A stretch of 64,000 nucleotides of DNA from Lachnospiraceae bacterium (GCA_900770225.1 CAAGJU010000193.1:5516-69515), one strand, 5' to 3'. Counted from the stretch's first letter, positions 1 through 8,870 are shown. Notes: a model not told the origin generated them from the sequence alone. Numbers and translations: made by a program.

Positions 1-279
1 ACGATCGGCGGATACGCTTCTGTGCTGGAAAATGCCGGCTTCCGCGTGACGGATATGCGTCTGTTCGAACGTCCGACGGAGCTGACGGGCAACGGCGGCA
101 TGGCTGAATGGATCACCATGTTTGTACAGAAACCGTTTGAGACGGCGTTTGTGCCGGAGAAGGACAGGCAGCGGATCATCCTCGAAGCAGTGGAAATGCT
201 GAAGCCGGCGCTTTGCCGCGACGGCGTCTGGATAGCTGATTACGTGCGGCTCCGCGGGAGATGCATAAAAATAGTTTGA
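1..279 (+). CDS. Class I SAM-dependent methyltransferase, C-terminal part (gene starts before the window)
   Basis: The frame is open from base 1 (TIGGYASVLENAGF...) to the stop at 277-279, so only the last ~92 residues are present. The segments 'VLENAGF', 'MAEWITMF' and the end 'DGVWIADYVRLR' resemble the C-terminal cap of trans-aconitate-methyltransferase-like SAM enzymes, where a long helix follows the last Rossmann strand. The SAM-binding glycine motif would lie upstream, outside the window. The GTG at 22 is internal, not a start. The substrate cannot be told from this fragment, and the family call rests on the C-terminus alone. Confidence 0.6.
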   Translation, partial: TIGGYASVLENAGFRVTDMRLFERPTELTGNGGMAEWITMFVQKPFETAFVPEKDRQRIILEAVEMLKPALCRDGVWIADYVRLRGRCIKIV

Positions 280-530
280 ATAACAGCATACGGCTCCGAG
301 GAAGATGCGTGGAAGCTGTCTGAATAGCAGAAGGCAGCTTTGCGACAGATTTATGTGGTTTTGTAAGTTTACGTGAAGCTGCAAATACAGAAAGCAGAAG
401 TGAAAGATATCAGTTTTATAGAAAATGTAAGAAGGTATAGCGTAGTAAGAAAGTATAGCGTATAGCAAATGACAGAGGACGAAGGCAATTTCTGGGGCGG
501 GGTGTGCAAATGGCGTAGAAAGGAGACATC

Positions 531-1418
531 ATGGCAGACAAGAAGACGATACGACGGGAAGCACTGCGGATTTGCATTCTGATTCTGGCGGCGTTTGTGT
601 ATTCAGTGGGCGTTAATTTTTTCCTGGTGCCCGCGGGACTGTACACGGGCGGTATCCTCGGATGCGCGCAGCTGCTTCGTTCCTTTTTGGTCAATACGCT
701 GCATATGAACTTCGGCGGCTTTGACATCGCGGGCCTGATCTATTACCTGATCAATGTGCCGCTGCTGTTTGTCGCGCACAAACTGATGGGCAAGCTGTAC
801 TTTGCAAAAACAATTGTGGGGATCACGACGGAGGCGCTGTTTCTCGTGGTTCTGCCGGTGCCTTCGGAGCCGCTCGTGCAGGATCTTCTCTCAGCCGCGC
901 TGATCGGCGGTGCCATCACCGGCGCCATGATGGGTCTGATCCTGCGCATGGGCGCCTGCGACGGCGGCATGGATCTGGTGGGTGTGCTGATCGTTCATCA
1001 GAAGCAGGGCGCGAGCGTGGGCAACGCCAATCTGTATCTGAATATCGTTCTGTTTGCCTTCATGGCATTCAGCTATCCGCTGGAGATCATGATCTATTCC
1101 GTGCTGGGTGCTGTGGTGACGGCCTATGCGCTGGATCATTTCTTTACGCAGAATATCAATGTCGAGTACCACGTGATCACGCAGGAAGACCCGGCGGGGC
1201 TGGAAAAAATCATTCAGCGGGAGCTTCACCGCTCCGTCACGAAATGGGAGGGCACCGGTACCTATTCGGGAAAACCGGCCCATATCCTCTATGTGATCGT
1301 CGATAAATACGAGTCGCCGCGCCTGAACCGCCTGATCCGTGAATATGATCCGACGGCGTTTGCGGTGGAGAATACCGGGGTGAGCATTCACGGCAATTTC
1401 GAAAAGCACATCACCTGA
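531..1418 (+). CDS. YitT family membrane protein (YitT membrane domain plus DUF2179)
   Basis: A 295-residue protein. Residues ~10-200 hold five or six hydrophobic segments, with the family-typical opening 'GVNFFLVPAGLYTGG' and a Gly-rich 'MRMGACDGGMDLVG' stretch. Residues ~205-290 form the soluble DUF2179 domain ('YHVITQED...', 'VIVDKYESPRLNRLIREYDPTAF', ending 'VSIHGNF'). Length and domain order match the YitT family, which is common in Firmicutes; its transport substrate is not established. AAGGAG lies 7 bases before the ATG. It stands alone: a 239-bp inverted-repeat element separates it from the polysaccharide genes downstream, so co-transcription with them is doubtful. Confidence 0.9.
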   Translation: MADKKTIRREALRICILILAAFVYSVGVNFFLVPAGLYTGGILGCAQLLRSFLVNTLHMNFGGFDIAGLIYYLINVPLLFVAHKLMGKLYFAKTIVGITTEALFLVVLPVPSEPLVQDLLSAALIGGAITGAMMGLILRMGACDGGMDLVGVLIVHQKQGASVGNANLYLNIVLFAFMAFSYPLEIMIYSVLGAVVTAYALDHFFTQNINVEYHVITQEDPAGLEKIIQRELHRSVTKWEGTGTYSGKPAHILYVIVDKYESPRLNRLIREYDPTAFAVENTGVSIHGNFEKHIT

Positions 1419-1455
1419 CAATTACTTTACACACATTGTTGTTGGGCAGAGTGTG

Positions 1456-1694
1456 CAGAAATACAGATGCTTCCAACCCGCAACCATCCGCAGACGCCGG
1501 TGGTTGGCGAGTACGAGCGTAGCGATGGACGAGTCTACCACCGCTGCGTCGAGGACGAGCGAGAGCGGTCGGCTTGTAAACTCGCAAGCTCGTTAACTGC
1601 GCCGACAGGCGTCGCACGTAAGCTTCGAGCTTCCCTGCGGTCGCTCTCAGCAAGTGCTCATCGCTCTGTTGCGGGTGGAAGCATCTGTATTCTG
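1456..1694. repeat. 239-bp dispersed element with long terminal inverted repeats
   Basis: Left end 1456-1484 (CAGAAATACAGATGC then TTCCAACCCGCAAC) is complementary to right end 1668-1694 (GTTGCGGGTGGAAGC then ATCTGTATTCTG), about 26 paired bases. Inside are further complementary pairs, e.g. CGGTGGT (1497-1503) with ACCACCG (1537-1543), and AAGCTCG with CGAGCTT. A second copy in opposite orientation starts at 63864 and runs off the window. The right 136 bp match it with about six substitutions and one indel. No convincing gene is inside. A non-autonomous mobile element or a folded transcript are both possible. The rest of the 1419-1939 gap has no gene; a weak -10 (TACAAT, 1746-1751) may serve the flippase. 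Confidence 0.8.
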
Positions 1695-1939
1695 TATTTG
1701 ATGCCGGCAGCCTTGTCTGGACTGTTCTATTATCTGTGATTATGTTACAATAGCGTAACTGCAGCGGCATCTCCGGGACGTGCCACAGTGTGTGATCGCC
1801 AGAGGGCATCCGGATTCAGCCGCTCATTTTTTACGCGTGTATTCGTTGAATACGCGCACTGTCCTGGAACAGATTGGCAGGCGAAAAATGCCGGCAGGGG
1901 AACACGCCGGCGTATGAAGTGAAAGGTAACAGACGGCGA

Positions 1940-3517
1940 ATGAAATTTACACGCAGCAAAATGACCGGTTCATCTGAGAGCAGAGTTCGAAATTCCATGC
2001 GCAATGCGGCGACCTCCGTGGGAGGCCAGCTGCTGAACAATCTGCTCCGGTTTATCTGCCGCACGGTGTTTATCCATACGCTGGGCAAGGATTTCCTCGG
2101 CATTTCCAGTCTGTACACCAATATCCTGACACTGCTCAGCATATCGGAGCTGGGATTTTCGGCTGCGGTGACCTTCAGTCTGTACAAGCCTCTGGCAGAA
2201 AATGATCAGGAGACGATCCGCTCGCTGATGGCTTTCTATAAGAAGGCCTACCGCGTGATCGGGCTGATCATTCTCGGCGTGGGACTGTGCCTGATGCCGT
2301 TCCTGCCGAATCTCATGACCGGTGTGACGGATAAGGTCAACATCTATCTGTATTACTTCCTGTATCTGATGCAGACCGTCGCCTCCTATCTGTTTTACGC
2401 GTACAAGGCCGTGCTGCTCACGGCGGATCAGAAAAAATACATCAGCGACCTGATCAGCTATTTCTGTCAGATCATCATGAATGTCCTGCAGGTCATCGTG
2501 CTGATCGTGCTGCGGTCATTTTTTATCTATACGGTGCTGCTGATCGTAGAAAATATAGTGGCGAACCTGATGGTGGCGGCGTGCGTTGACCGTCGTTATC
2601 CCTACATCCGCGGGAAGGCGAAACCGCTCTCCGAGGGGCAGCGGAAAGATATTTTCACCCGCGTGTACGCGATGGCGCTGTACAAGGTGAGCTCGGCGAT
2701 CGGTACGGCGACGGACAACCTGATCATTTCTTCCATGATCAATGTGGCGGCTGTCGGTATCTATAATAACTACTACATGATCATTCAGGTCTTTCAGAAC
2801 CTGGTGACGGGTATTTTTCAGTCGGCATCGGCGAGCGTCGGCAACCAGTTCGCAGGGAAAAGCGCGGACCGGAATGCGTTTATTTTTCGCTGTCTGAGTC
2901 TGGCGTGCAATTTTATGGTGACGATGCTCAGCGTGTGCTTCCTCACGGTGTTCCAGCCGTTTATCCGGGCGTGGATCGGAGCGGATTACCTGCTGGCGGA
3001 CAGCGTGCTGATCATCATCGTCTATAATTTCGCGACCAATTACTTCCAGTGTGTGGTGCAGATCTACCGCGAGGCGACGGGCGTTTTCGTCTACGGAAAG
3101 TACCGCGCTGTGGCGACGGCGGTGTCGAACCTGATCATTTCGATCATCCTCGTGAAGCTCATGGGGATCGGCGGCGTATTCCTCGGGTCGATCATCAGCC
3201 GGATGGCGACGACGGGGTGGTATGACGTTGTACTGGTCCATAAAAAGGGGCTGAACAGGTCTCCGGTCAGATTTTTCGTGGAAGAGGCAATGTGCTGCGG
3301 CCTGATCGTTGCGATCGGTTTCGCCGTGATTCGCATCACGGCGCCGATCACGCAGTCTGACTGGATCCTGCTGATCGTCCGCGGCATCCTCAGTATCGTG
3401 CTGACGAGCCTTGTTTTCTGGCTGATTTACGGACGGAGCAGCGAGTTTGCGTATCTGAAGGATAATGTGATCAGAAGGCTGTTTCACAGGAAGGCTGCGG
3501 GTCGGGAGAAGAAGTAA
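1940..3517 (+). CDS. Wzx-like oligosaccharide flippase (MOP superfamily)
   Basis: A 525-residue membrane protein with about 12-14 hydrophobic helices; its opening 'NAATSVGGQLLNNLLRFICRTVFIHTLG' is typical of polysaccharide-unit flippases. Such proteins carry lipid-linked sugar units across the plasma membrane. The frame is open from a TTG at 1874, but ATG 1940, preceded by GAAAGG, gives a better start; ATG 1970 is also possible. It heads a run of glycosyltransferases, which fits export of their product. The last ~50 bp, including the stop, are the first of three 50-bp tandem units leading into the next gene. The basic tail 'RRLFHRKAAGREKK' is encoded by that unit. Confidence 0.88.
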   Translation: MKFTRSKMTGSSESRVRNSMRNAATSVGGQLLNNLLRFICRTVFIHTLGKDFLGISSLYTNILTLLSISELGFSAAVTFSLYKPLAENDQETIRSLMAFYKKAYRVIGLIILGVGLCLMPFLPNLMTGVTDKVNIYLYYFLYLMQTVASYLFYAYKAVLLTADQKKYISDLISYFCQIIMNVLQVIVLIVLRSFFIYTVLLIVENIVANLMVAACVDRRYPYIRGKAKPLSEGQRKDIFTRVYAMALYKVSSAIGTATDNLIISSMINVAAVGIYNNYYMIIQVFQNLVTGIFQSASASVGNQFAGKSADRNAFIFRCLSLACNFMVTMLSVCFLTVFQPFIRAWIGADYLLADSVLIIIVYNFATNYFQCVVQIYREATGVFVYGKYRAVATAVSNLIISIILVKLMGIGGVFLGSIISRMATTGWYDVVLVHKKGLNRSPVRFFVEEAMCCGLIVAIGFAVIRITAPITQSDWILLIVRGILSIVLTSLVFWLIYGRSSEFAYLKDNVIRRLFHRKAAGREKK

Positions 3518-3618
3518 AGATCGGAAGGCTGTTTCTCAGGAAGCCCGCCGGCCAGGATAATAAGTAATGATCGGAAGGCTTTTGCACAGGAAGTTCGAAG
3601 GTCGGGAGAAAAAATAGA
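3469..3618 (+). repeat. Three 50-bp tandem units spanning the flippase stop and the next gene's RBS
   Basis: Units 3469-3518, 3519-3568 and 3569-3618 each begin GATC(A/G)GAAGGCT and share a CAGGAAG core and a (G)TAA/ATAG-like end. Unit 1 encodes the C-terminus and stop of the flippase. Unit 3 ends one base before ATG 3620 and supplies that gene's GGGAGA ribosome site. The spacer is therefore derived from the 3' end of the upstream gene. The period is not a multiple of three, and the copies have diverged by substitution. Confidence 0.85.
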
Positions 3619-3619
3619 G

Positions 3620-4756
3620 ATGGTACCGGAAAAAATATGGGTCACGGCTGTGGTCGTGACATATAACCGAAAAGAACTTCTGACTGTGTGTCTGGAAGCA
3701 CTGCTGCAGCAGACCCGGCGTCCGGACCGGATCCTTGTGATCAACAACGCCAGCACGGACGGGACGGAGAAATTGTTTGCTCCGGGCGGTGCGTTTGCAC
3801 GGCCGGAGATCGAGCTGGTCACTCTGCCGGAAAATGTCGGCGGTGCGGGCGGCTTCGCCGAGGGAATCCGCCGGGCGGTGTCTGGCGGCGGATTTCGAGA
3901 GGATAGTGCTGAGAAAGGTACAGAGGCCGGAACTTACGCGAAAAACAACACAGATATTTCTGAATCTGCCGATTTTGTGAATAAAAACACAGGAGTATCT
4001 GGATCCGCCGATTCTGCGAAAGAAGATACAGAAGTATCCGACACAAACGAGATAAAGGCAACAACGGAAAAGATTAGGGACGCGGTGTGGATCATGGACG
4101 ATGACACGATCCCGTCGCCGGGGGCGCTGGAGGGGCTGCTTTCGACGTGGGAACATCTGCAGGCAGAGGGCGTATCCCCTTCTTTTCTTGCGAGCACGGT
4201 GTTCGGGCCTGCCGGTGAGCCGATGAATGTACCGGTGATCGATCAGCGTACGACAGATAACGGCTACAGTGACTGGTATCGCTACCTTGGAGATGGCTGC
4301 GTCCGCATCCGTCAGGCGACATTTGTGTCACTCCTTTTTCCGGGTGAAATTGTGCGCCGCGTCGGATTGCCGATTGCGGAATATTTTATCTGGGGTGATG
4401 ACACGGAATACACCAGAAGGCTGGTGCGGGATGCGGGGCCGGCGTTTCTGTGCGGGCAGAGCCGCGTGGAGCACCGGAGATTCAACGTGAAGAAAATCTC
4501 TGTATTTGAAGAGAATAATCCTGCCCGGATACGGCTTTATTTTTATTATTTCCGCAATGCCCTGTATAATGCCAGAATCTACGAGGGAACCGGGCGGACC
4601 GCGGGTCGTTTTCTGGGGTATCTGGCGATGAGCTTCTCTGTATTCTTCAGAAAAAATCAACAGCACCGGATGCAGAAGTTCCTGACGATACAGAAAGGCT
4701 GTTTCGCATTTCTGGCACACAGAAGCCCGTCGGGGCAGCCGGAGCGAAGAGGCTAG
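3620..4756 (+). CDS. Glycosyltransferase family 2 (GlfT2/rhamnosyltransferase-like) with repetitive insertion
   Basis: A 378-residue GT-A enzyme. The N-terminus 'VTAVVVTYNRKELL' and 'NNASTDGT' bind the nucleotide sugar. 'VWIMDDDTIP' (~residues 156-165) carries the metal-binding acidic triad, and 'YFIWGDDTEY' (~255) is the likely catalytic-base region, as in galactofuranosyl- and rhamnosyl-transferases. Between the Rossmann start and the DDD motif sits a hydrophilic stretch (~residues 95-150) not expected in the fold. It contains 13-residue repeats (nucleotides 3941-3979, 3980-4018, 4019-4051; pattern ~K-N-x-T-x-V-S-x-S-A-D). Removing it would restore a normal length. It works with the neighbouring transferases on a lipid-linked unit; donor and acceptor are unknown. 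Confidence 0.85.
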   Translation: MVPEKIWVTAVVVTYNRKELLTVCLEALLQQTRRPDRILVINNASTDGTEKLFAPGGAFARPEIELVTLPENVGGAGGFAEGIRRAVSGGGFREDSAEKGTEAGTYAKNNTDISESADFVNKNTGVSGSADSAKEDTEVSDTNEIKATTEKIRDAVWIMDDDTIPSPGALEGLLSTWEHLQAEGVSPSFLASTVFGPAGEPMNVPVIDQRTTDNGYSDWYRYLGDGCVRIRQATFVSLLFPGEIVRRVGLPIAEYFIWGDDTEYTRRLVRDAGPAFLCGQSRVEHRRFNVKKISVFEENNPARIRLYFYYFRNALYNARIYEGTGRTAGRFLGYLAMSFSVFFRKNQQHRMQKFLTIQKGCFAFLAHRSPSGQPERRG

Positions 4757-4761
4757 GCGTC

Positions 4762-5964
4762 ATGGAATTGGATACACAGAGAGATACGACAACGGAACAT
4801 GGTCCGCTGAAGGAGAAGATAACGGAACATGCTCCGAAGAAGGATACAACAACGGAACAGGGTCAGCTGAAGGATAAGACAATGGAGCAGGAGCCGCAGA
4901 AGGATCATACATCTGAACCGGAGGTTTCCGTCATCGTCCCGATTTATAACATGGAAAGCTGTCTGCCCGCCTGTGTAAAAAGCATAGCGGAGCAGGGCGC
5001 CTGTGTGCGGGAGATTATCCTTGTGGATGACGGTTCGACAGATGGCAGCCGGACCGTATGTGAAGGGTTGGCGCGGGATGATGCCAGGATTCGTGTGATC
5101 GCAAAGGAAAACGGCGGCACGGCAACGGCCCGAAACGCCGGCCTCGCTGTCGCGCAGGGCCAGTGGATTGCTTTTGTCGACCCGGATGACAGCCTTGTAC
5201 CGGACGCCTTTGTACAGCTGCTGTCCGCGGCTGATGCAGAGATGGATATCATCTGCGCCGATTTTGAGGTGGTTTATCACGATGCGGCAAATGGGCAGAC
5301 GGTAAAAAAGTCGCGTTTTTTTGCTGATGAGATGACGGCGTCCTCGGCAGAGGAAAAAATGCCTCTGTACAGGCAGCTTTTCGACACGCGCTACGGGCAG
5401 CAGAGGAAAAGCACTGTTACGGGCATCGGTGTTCCCTGGGCGAAGCTGTACCGGCGGGATTTCCTGCGTGAACATCAGCTTGCTTTTGATCCGTCGCTGC
5501 GAAGAATGCAGGATAACATGTTTAACCTGTATGCTTTTTGTGCCGCGCGAAGCATTCGGTATGTTCACCGGACCGTTTATCAGTACGACTATGGGCATAC
5601 GGACAGGCTGCTCCGTTCCTTCAAACCGGCCTATGCAGATACGGCGCAGGCCATTGTCCTGGCGAGAAGAGAAGCACTGCAGCGGACGGGGCTGGAGAAA
5701 GATGAGAGAATCAGGCGGGCTGCCTTTAATGAAGCACTGAACCTGTATGCGACGGCCCTGAAGCGCTCGGTATTTCATCCGGACAATCAGATTCCGTTCC
5801 GGGAAAAAGCAAAGGCGGCGGACAGACTGAAGCAGACAGATGCTTTTGCCCCGCTGTTCCGTTCCGGAGCAGGAAAAGAGGCAGATTGCAGAAAAAACAG
5901 GATCTTCCGTTTTCTGGCGGCGAGGGGCTGCTGGCGGATCATATCGACCTATCTGGAGCGGTAG
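4762..5964 (+). CDS. Glycosyltransferase family 2 with N-terminal 10-residue repeats
   Basis: A 400-residue protein. The GT2 domain begins only at ~residue 54 ('VSVIVPIYNMESCL'), then 'LVDDGSTDGS' (~86-95), 'NGGTATARNAGL' and the DxD region 'FVDPDDSLVPD' (~137). Before it are four in-frame 30-bp units (4789-4908) coding T-T/M-E-H/Q-x-P-x-K-x-x, a charged tail with no role in the fold. ATG 4762 is five bases after the previous stop, suggesting translational coupling; a later start would remove part of the repeats, but no better RBS is visible. The C-terminal third contains the EpsJ/WaaV-like 'RMQDNMFNLYAF' segment. Donor sugar unknown. Confidence 0.85.
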   Translation: MELDTQRDTTTEHGPLKEKITEHAPKKDTTTEQGQLKDKTMEQEPQKDHTSEPEVSVIVPIYNMESCLPACVKSIAEQGACVREIILVDDGSTDGSRTVCEGLARDDARIRVIAKENGGTATARNAGLAVAQGQWIAFVDPDDSLVPDAFVQLLSAADAEMDIICADFEVVYHDAANGQTVKKSRFFADEMTASSAEEKMPLYRQLFDTRYGQQRKSTVTGIGVPWAKLYRRDFLREHQLAFDPSLRRMQDNMFNLYAFCAARSIRYVHRTVYQYDYGHTDRLLRSFKPAYADTAQAIVLARREALQRTGLEKDERIRRAAFNEALNLYATALKRSVFHPDNQIPFREKAKAADRLKQTDAFAPLFRSGAGKEADCRKNRIFRFLAARGCWRIISTYLER

Positions 5965-6147
5965 AACCTGAAGTTGACGCGCCCTGAGCGGTTATTAAGG
6001 AAAGCTTAATCTGAACGGGTATACACAGGGATGGCTGATCCTGAACGTTCATGTCTGTGGATGACTTATCTTATATGGTAGCAAATAAGAAGAACGAACC
6101 AGGACGTTATGGATGCGGATGGCATCACAGACGTCGCAGAGTGAATT

Positions 6148-7407
6148 ATGAGTGAAGAACAGCGAATCATTTATTTTACACAGGAGGAGATCAGCACAAA
6201 GCCGCCGTGCGTTTCGGAGGTCCTGATTCTGAAGGATCTGGGCGTCGATGTGCGTGTGCTGACGACATGGTGCAATGCGGCGACACAGAAGCTTTTTCGT
6301 GAACGCGGCATTCCCTGCACCCTGATGCGGGATGGCCCCTCCACGCGAAAAAGCGGACGCAGCCAGCTGTTACGCAAAGCCGCGAATGCCGTGCGATATC
6401 AATCCATGCTGCACCGGTATTTCCGGGCAAATGCAGACAGCCGCACCGCTGTCTGGCTCGGGACGGAAAAATCACTGATGAGCTATCCCCGTTTCTGGAA
6501 ACAGCAGAACCGGCTGATCCAGAATGCGCTGGAATTCTATGAAAAGCCTGACTATCAGAAGCGCATGAAAAATTACACGGCATTTGCGGATGTGACGACA
6601 GCCTGCGAGAGCCATCGCGCTGCACTGATGAAACAGTACTGGCATCTCCGGGAGGATCCGTTTGTGCTTCCGAATAAGCCTTATCTGCATCCGGGCAAAA
6701 GAAATCTGGAGGGCAGCACGCCGGAGAACAGGGAACGGATCCGGCAGATGGCGGGGAAAAAGGTACTGCTGTACCAGGGTATTTTTTCGCCGGACCGCGA
6801 TCTGATGCCGCTGGCAAAAGCGCTGGCCGCGTATGAAGAAAAGAGCAGAAGTGAGGAGACCCGCGGCGGACATGATTCGGATGTCACAGTTTCAGGAGAG
6901 TGTCTTGAGAGCGTGGGACATTCAGGAGAGCATCCCGAGAATGTGAGAAATTCAGGAGTGCATGATCCGCTATGGCTTGTGCTCATCGGGAGCTGCGACA
7001 ACGAATTCGTCAGCAAGCTGAAGGAGGCTTATCCGTACACGATGAACCTCGGATTTGTACCGGCGCCGCTGCACCTGGAGATCACCTCGCATGCCCGTTA
7101 TTGCGTAGCTTATTATAAGGACAATACGCTGAATAACCGCTATTGTGCACCGAACAAGATCTATGAGGCGGCGGGCTTCGGCATTCCGGTGCTTGCCAAT
7201 CAGGTGCCTGGTCTGACGTCGACAGTCGGTGCGAGCGGCGCCGGGCGATGCGTGAATTTTGATGATCCTGCGGCTGTCGCCGAAGCGCTTGATGATATGG
7301 AAGAGCATTACGACCGCTATTCGGCAGCTGCGCGTAAATTTTTCGATGACACCGACAATGCGGACACCGTCAGGCGGATTGTGCAGAGAGTGTTTGCACA
7401 GCAGTGA
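6148..7407 (+). CDS. GT4-like glycosyltransferase (GT-B fold) with repetitive insertion
   Basis: A 419-residue protein. The C-terminal half has the donor-binding signature 'APNKIYEAAGFGIPVLANQVPGL' (~residues 333-355), the GT4 E-x7-E-like region, and 'GAGRCVNFDDPAAVAEAL'. The N-terminal half ('IIYFTQEEISTKPPCVSEVLILKDLGVDV') is the acceptor domain. Between the domains, nucleotides 6892-6966 hold two and a half 30-bp in-frame repeats (S-G-E-x-x-E-x-V-x-x) in a Ser/Glu-rich linker that is probably dispensable. A 183-bp gap without a clear promoter separates it from the previous gene; it is probably part of the same transcript. It acts on the cytoplasmic side of the membrane in polysaccharide assembly. 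Confidence 0.82.
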   Translation: MSEEQRIIYFTQEEISTKPPCVSEVLILKDLGVDVRVLTTWCNAATQKLFRERGIPCTLMRDGPSTRKSGRSQLLRKAANAVRYQSMLHRYFRANADSRTAVWLGTEKSLMSYPRFWKQQNRLIQNALEFYEKPDYQKRMKNYTAFADVTTACESHRAALMKQYWHLREDPFVLPNKPYLHPGKRNLEGSTPENRERIRQMAGKKVLLYQGIFSPDRDLMPLAKALAAYEEKSRSEETRGGHDSDVTVSGECLESVGHSGEHPENVRNSGVHDPLWLVLIGSCDNEFVSKLKEAYPYTMNLGFVPAPLHLEITSHARYCVAYYKDNTLNNRYCAPNKIYEAAGFGIPVLANQVPGLTSTVGASGAGRCVNFDDPAAVAEALDDMEEHYDRYSAAARKFFDDTDNADTVRRIVQRVFAQQ

Positions 7408-7507
7408 GCATACGCTGTACTGCGAATATTTTTGCCGTAGGGAGTTGTGCGGCTGAGCAGCAGGAATTGTGCATTCGCAGGCACAGACCTGAGAATATTG
7501 GTTGAGA

Positions 7508-8689
7508 ATGAAAATACTGGTAATAGGCTATTATTATTCGATGAATCTGGGTGACACGGTCATCTGCGACTGCGTGGCATCCTGGCTTCGCGAGACTTTT
7601 CCGGCGGATGAGGTAGTGATCCGCGATATTTGGGGCCGCGGGGAATATGCGGCATCGCCGGATGTCAGCATGAAGATGATCAGAAAGCAGCGGCACCGTG
7701 TACAGGTAAGGACCTGGCTGACGCAGCATACGACATATGACAGCCAGCTGAAGCATGAGCAGTATGTGCTGGAAAAATACGGCGCTGCCATGCGTAAAAT
7801 CGCTGAGGAACTCTGCGACCTTGTCGTATTTGCCGGAGGCCAGCTGCTTACGGATCTGATGAGCCATGAGCTTTCTTTTTATATCCGGGCGTTTGACAAA
7901 CGGCATATTCCGGTGTTTCTTCATGCGCTGGGAACCGGGCCGTGCCACAGCAGGAATCTGAACAGCGAACTGAAAGAAGCACTGCACCTTTCATCTGTCG
8001 TTTATCTGTCTGTGAGAGATCATCTGAACGCAGTGAATCAGCGGTATTTCGATGAAGGGGCCGGATCGTATGTCGGTAATTGTGTCCGGCAGGCGGTATT
8101 TACCGCGGATCCCGGGCTCTGGGCTGCTGATGTATATCATGTGAGCAAAAATCAAGTCACCGGTCCAATCGGCCTGGGCATTATGTATCCGGGCAGCATC
8201 CCGATGGGAAAGGCTGTGCGGTTCTGGAAACGGCTTATCTGCCTGCTGAACAAAAACGGCGTGCACTGGCAGATTTTTACCAATGGAGATAACCGGGATC
8301 AGCTTTTTGCAAAGTATATTCTGGATCAGCTCCCGTCACTGACGAAAGAGCAGAGGGAGCGCTGTTGTGCAGCACCGCCGGGAAACGCAGAGGGACTGGT
8401 CCGTCAGATCAGCGGCTATCAGAGCATCATCTCGTTTCGCCTTCACAGCCACATCATCGCGGCATCGCTGCAGGTGCCGTCGGTCGCCATAGTATGGGAC
8501 GACAAGCTGCGTGAATTTTTCGGACTTTTTGACCGTGAAAAATACTGCCTGTCAGTATCGGATTCTCCGGAAAAAGTGTTGGAGACTTTGAAAGAGGCTG
8601 AGCAGAACGGATGGCCGGAGAAGAAGATACTGCAGCTGAGAGAAGAAAGCAGAAAAATGCTGGAGCAGGCCGTTAAACAATATCATTGA
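7508..8689 (+). CDS. Polysaccharide pyruvyl transferase family protein
   Basis: A 393-residue protein. 'MKILVIGYYYSMNLGDTVICDCVASWL' is the N-terminus of the pyruvyl-transferase (CsaB/WcaK) family, followed by 'VVFAGGQLLTDL', 'HALGTGPC', 'YLSVRDHLN' and, near residue 310, 'QISGYQSIISFRLHSHIIAASLQVPSVAIVWDDKL', the conserved RxHs/R-H region. Family members add a ketal-linked pyruvate from PEP to a sugar of the repeat unit, giving the polymer negative charge. The ATG at 7508 is preferred over the TTG two codons earlier. Its position after three glycosyltransferases supports modification of the same glycan. Confidence 0.88.
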   Translation: MKILVIGYYYSMNLGDTVICDCVASWLRETFPADEVVIRDIWGRGEYAASPDVSMKMIRKQRHRVQVRTWLTQHTTYDSQLKHEQYVLEKYGAAMRKIAEELCDLVVFAGGQLLTDLMSHELSFYIRAFDKRHIPVFLHALGTGPCHSRNLNSELKEALHLSSVVYLSVRDHLNAVNQRYFDEGAGSYVGNCVRQAVFTADPGLWAADVYHVSKNQVTGPIGLGIMYPGSIPMGKAVRFWKRLICLLNKNGVHWQIFTNGDNRDQLFAKYILDQLPSLTKEQRERCCAAPPGNAEGLVRQISGYQSIISFRLHSHIIAASLQVPSVAIVWDDKLREFFGLFDREKYCLSVSDSPEKVLETLKEAEQNGWPEKKILQLREESRKMLEQAVKQYH

Positions 8690-8870
8690 TGACAAAATCT
8701 GCAAATGCAGTATATGATTTTCCGAGTGGATTTCCAATGTGGATCTCCAACATGGGCCTGACATAGATTTTTAATATGGATTTCTCATGTGATTTGGAGT
8801 GTGGAATTTCATCATAGAATTTTTACATGGTTTTCAGACCCGGATTTGCGGATATGAATTTCACGTATGG

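Noticed and set aside
1467..1739. 90-codon frame inside the 239-bp element
   Set aside because: Follows palindromic DNA, with no ribosome site; the second copy at 63864 has an indel that would break it.
2516..3487. 323-codon minus-strand open frame opposite the flippase gene
   Set aside because: Its translation is rich in His, Arg, Asp and Gln, typical of antisense to a membrane-protein gene, and it has no domain or ribosome site.
3941..4051. Frameshift or assembly error as the cause of the repetitive protein segments
   Set aside because: Four separate genes carry such arrays, all in frame and all with diverged copies, so random errors are an unlikely explanation.
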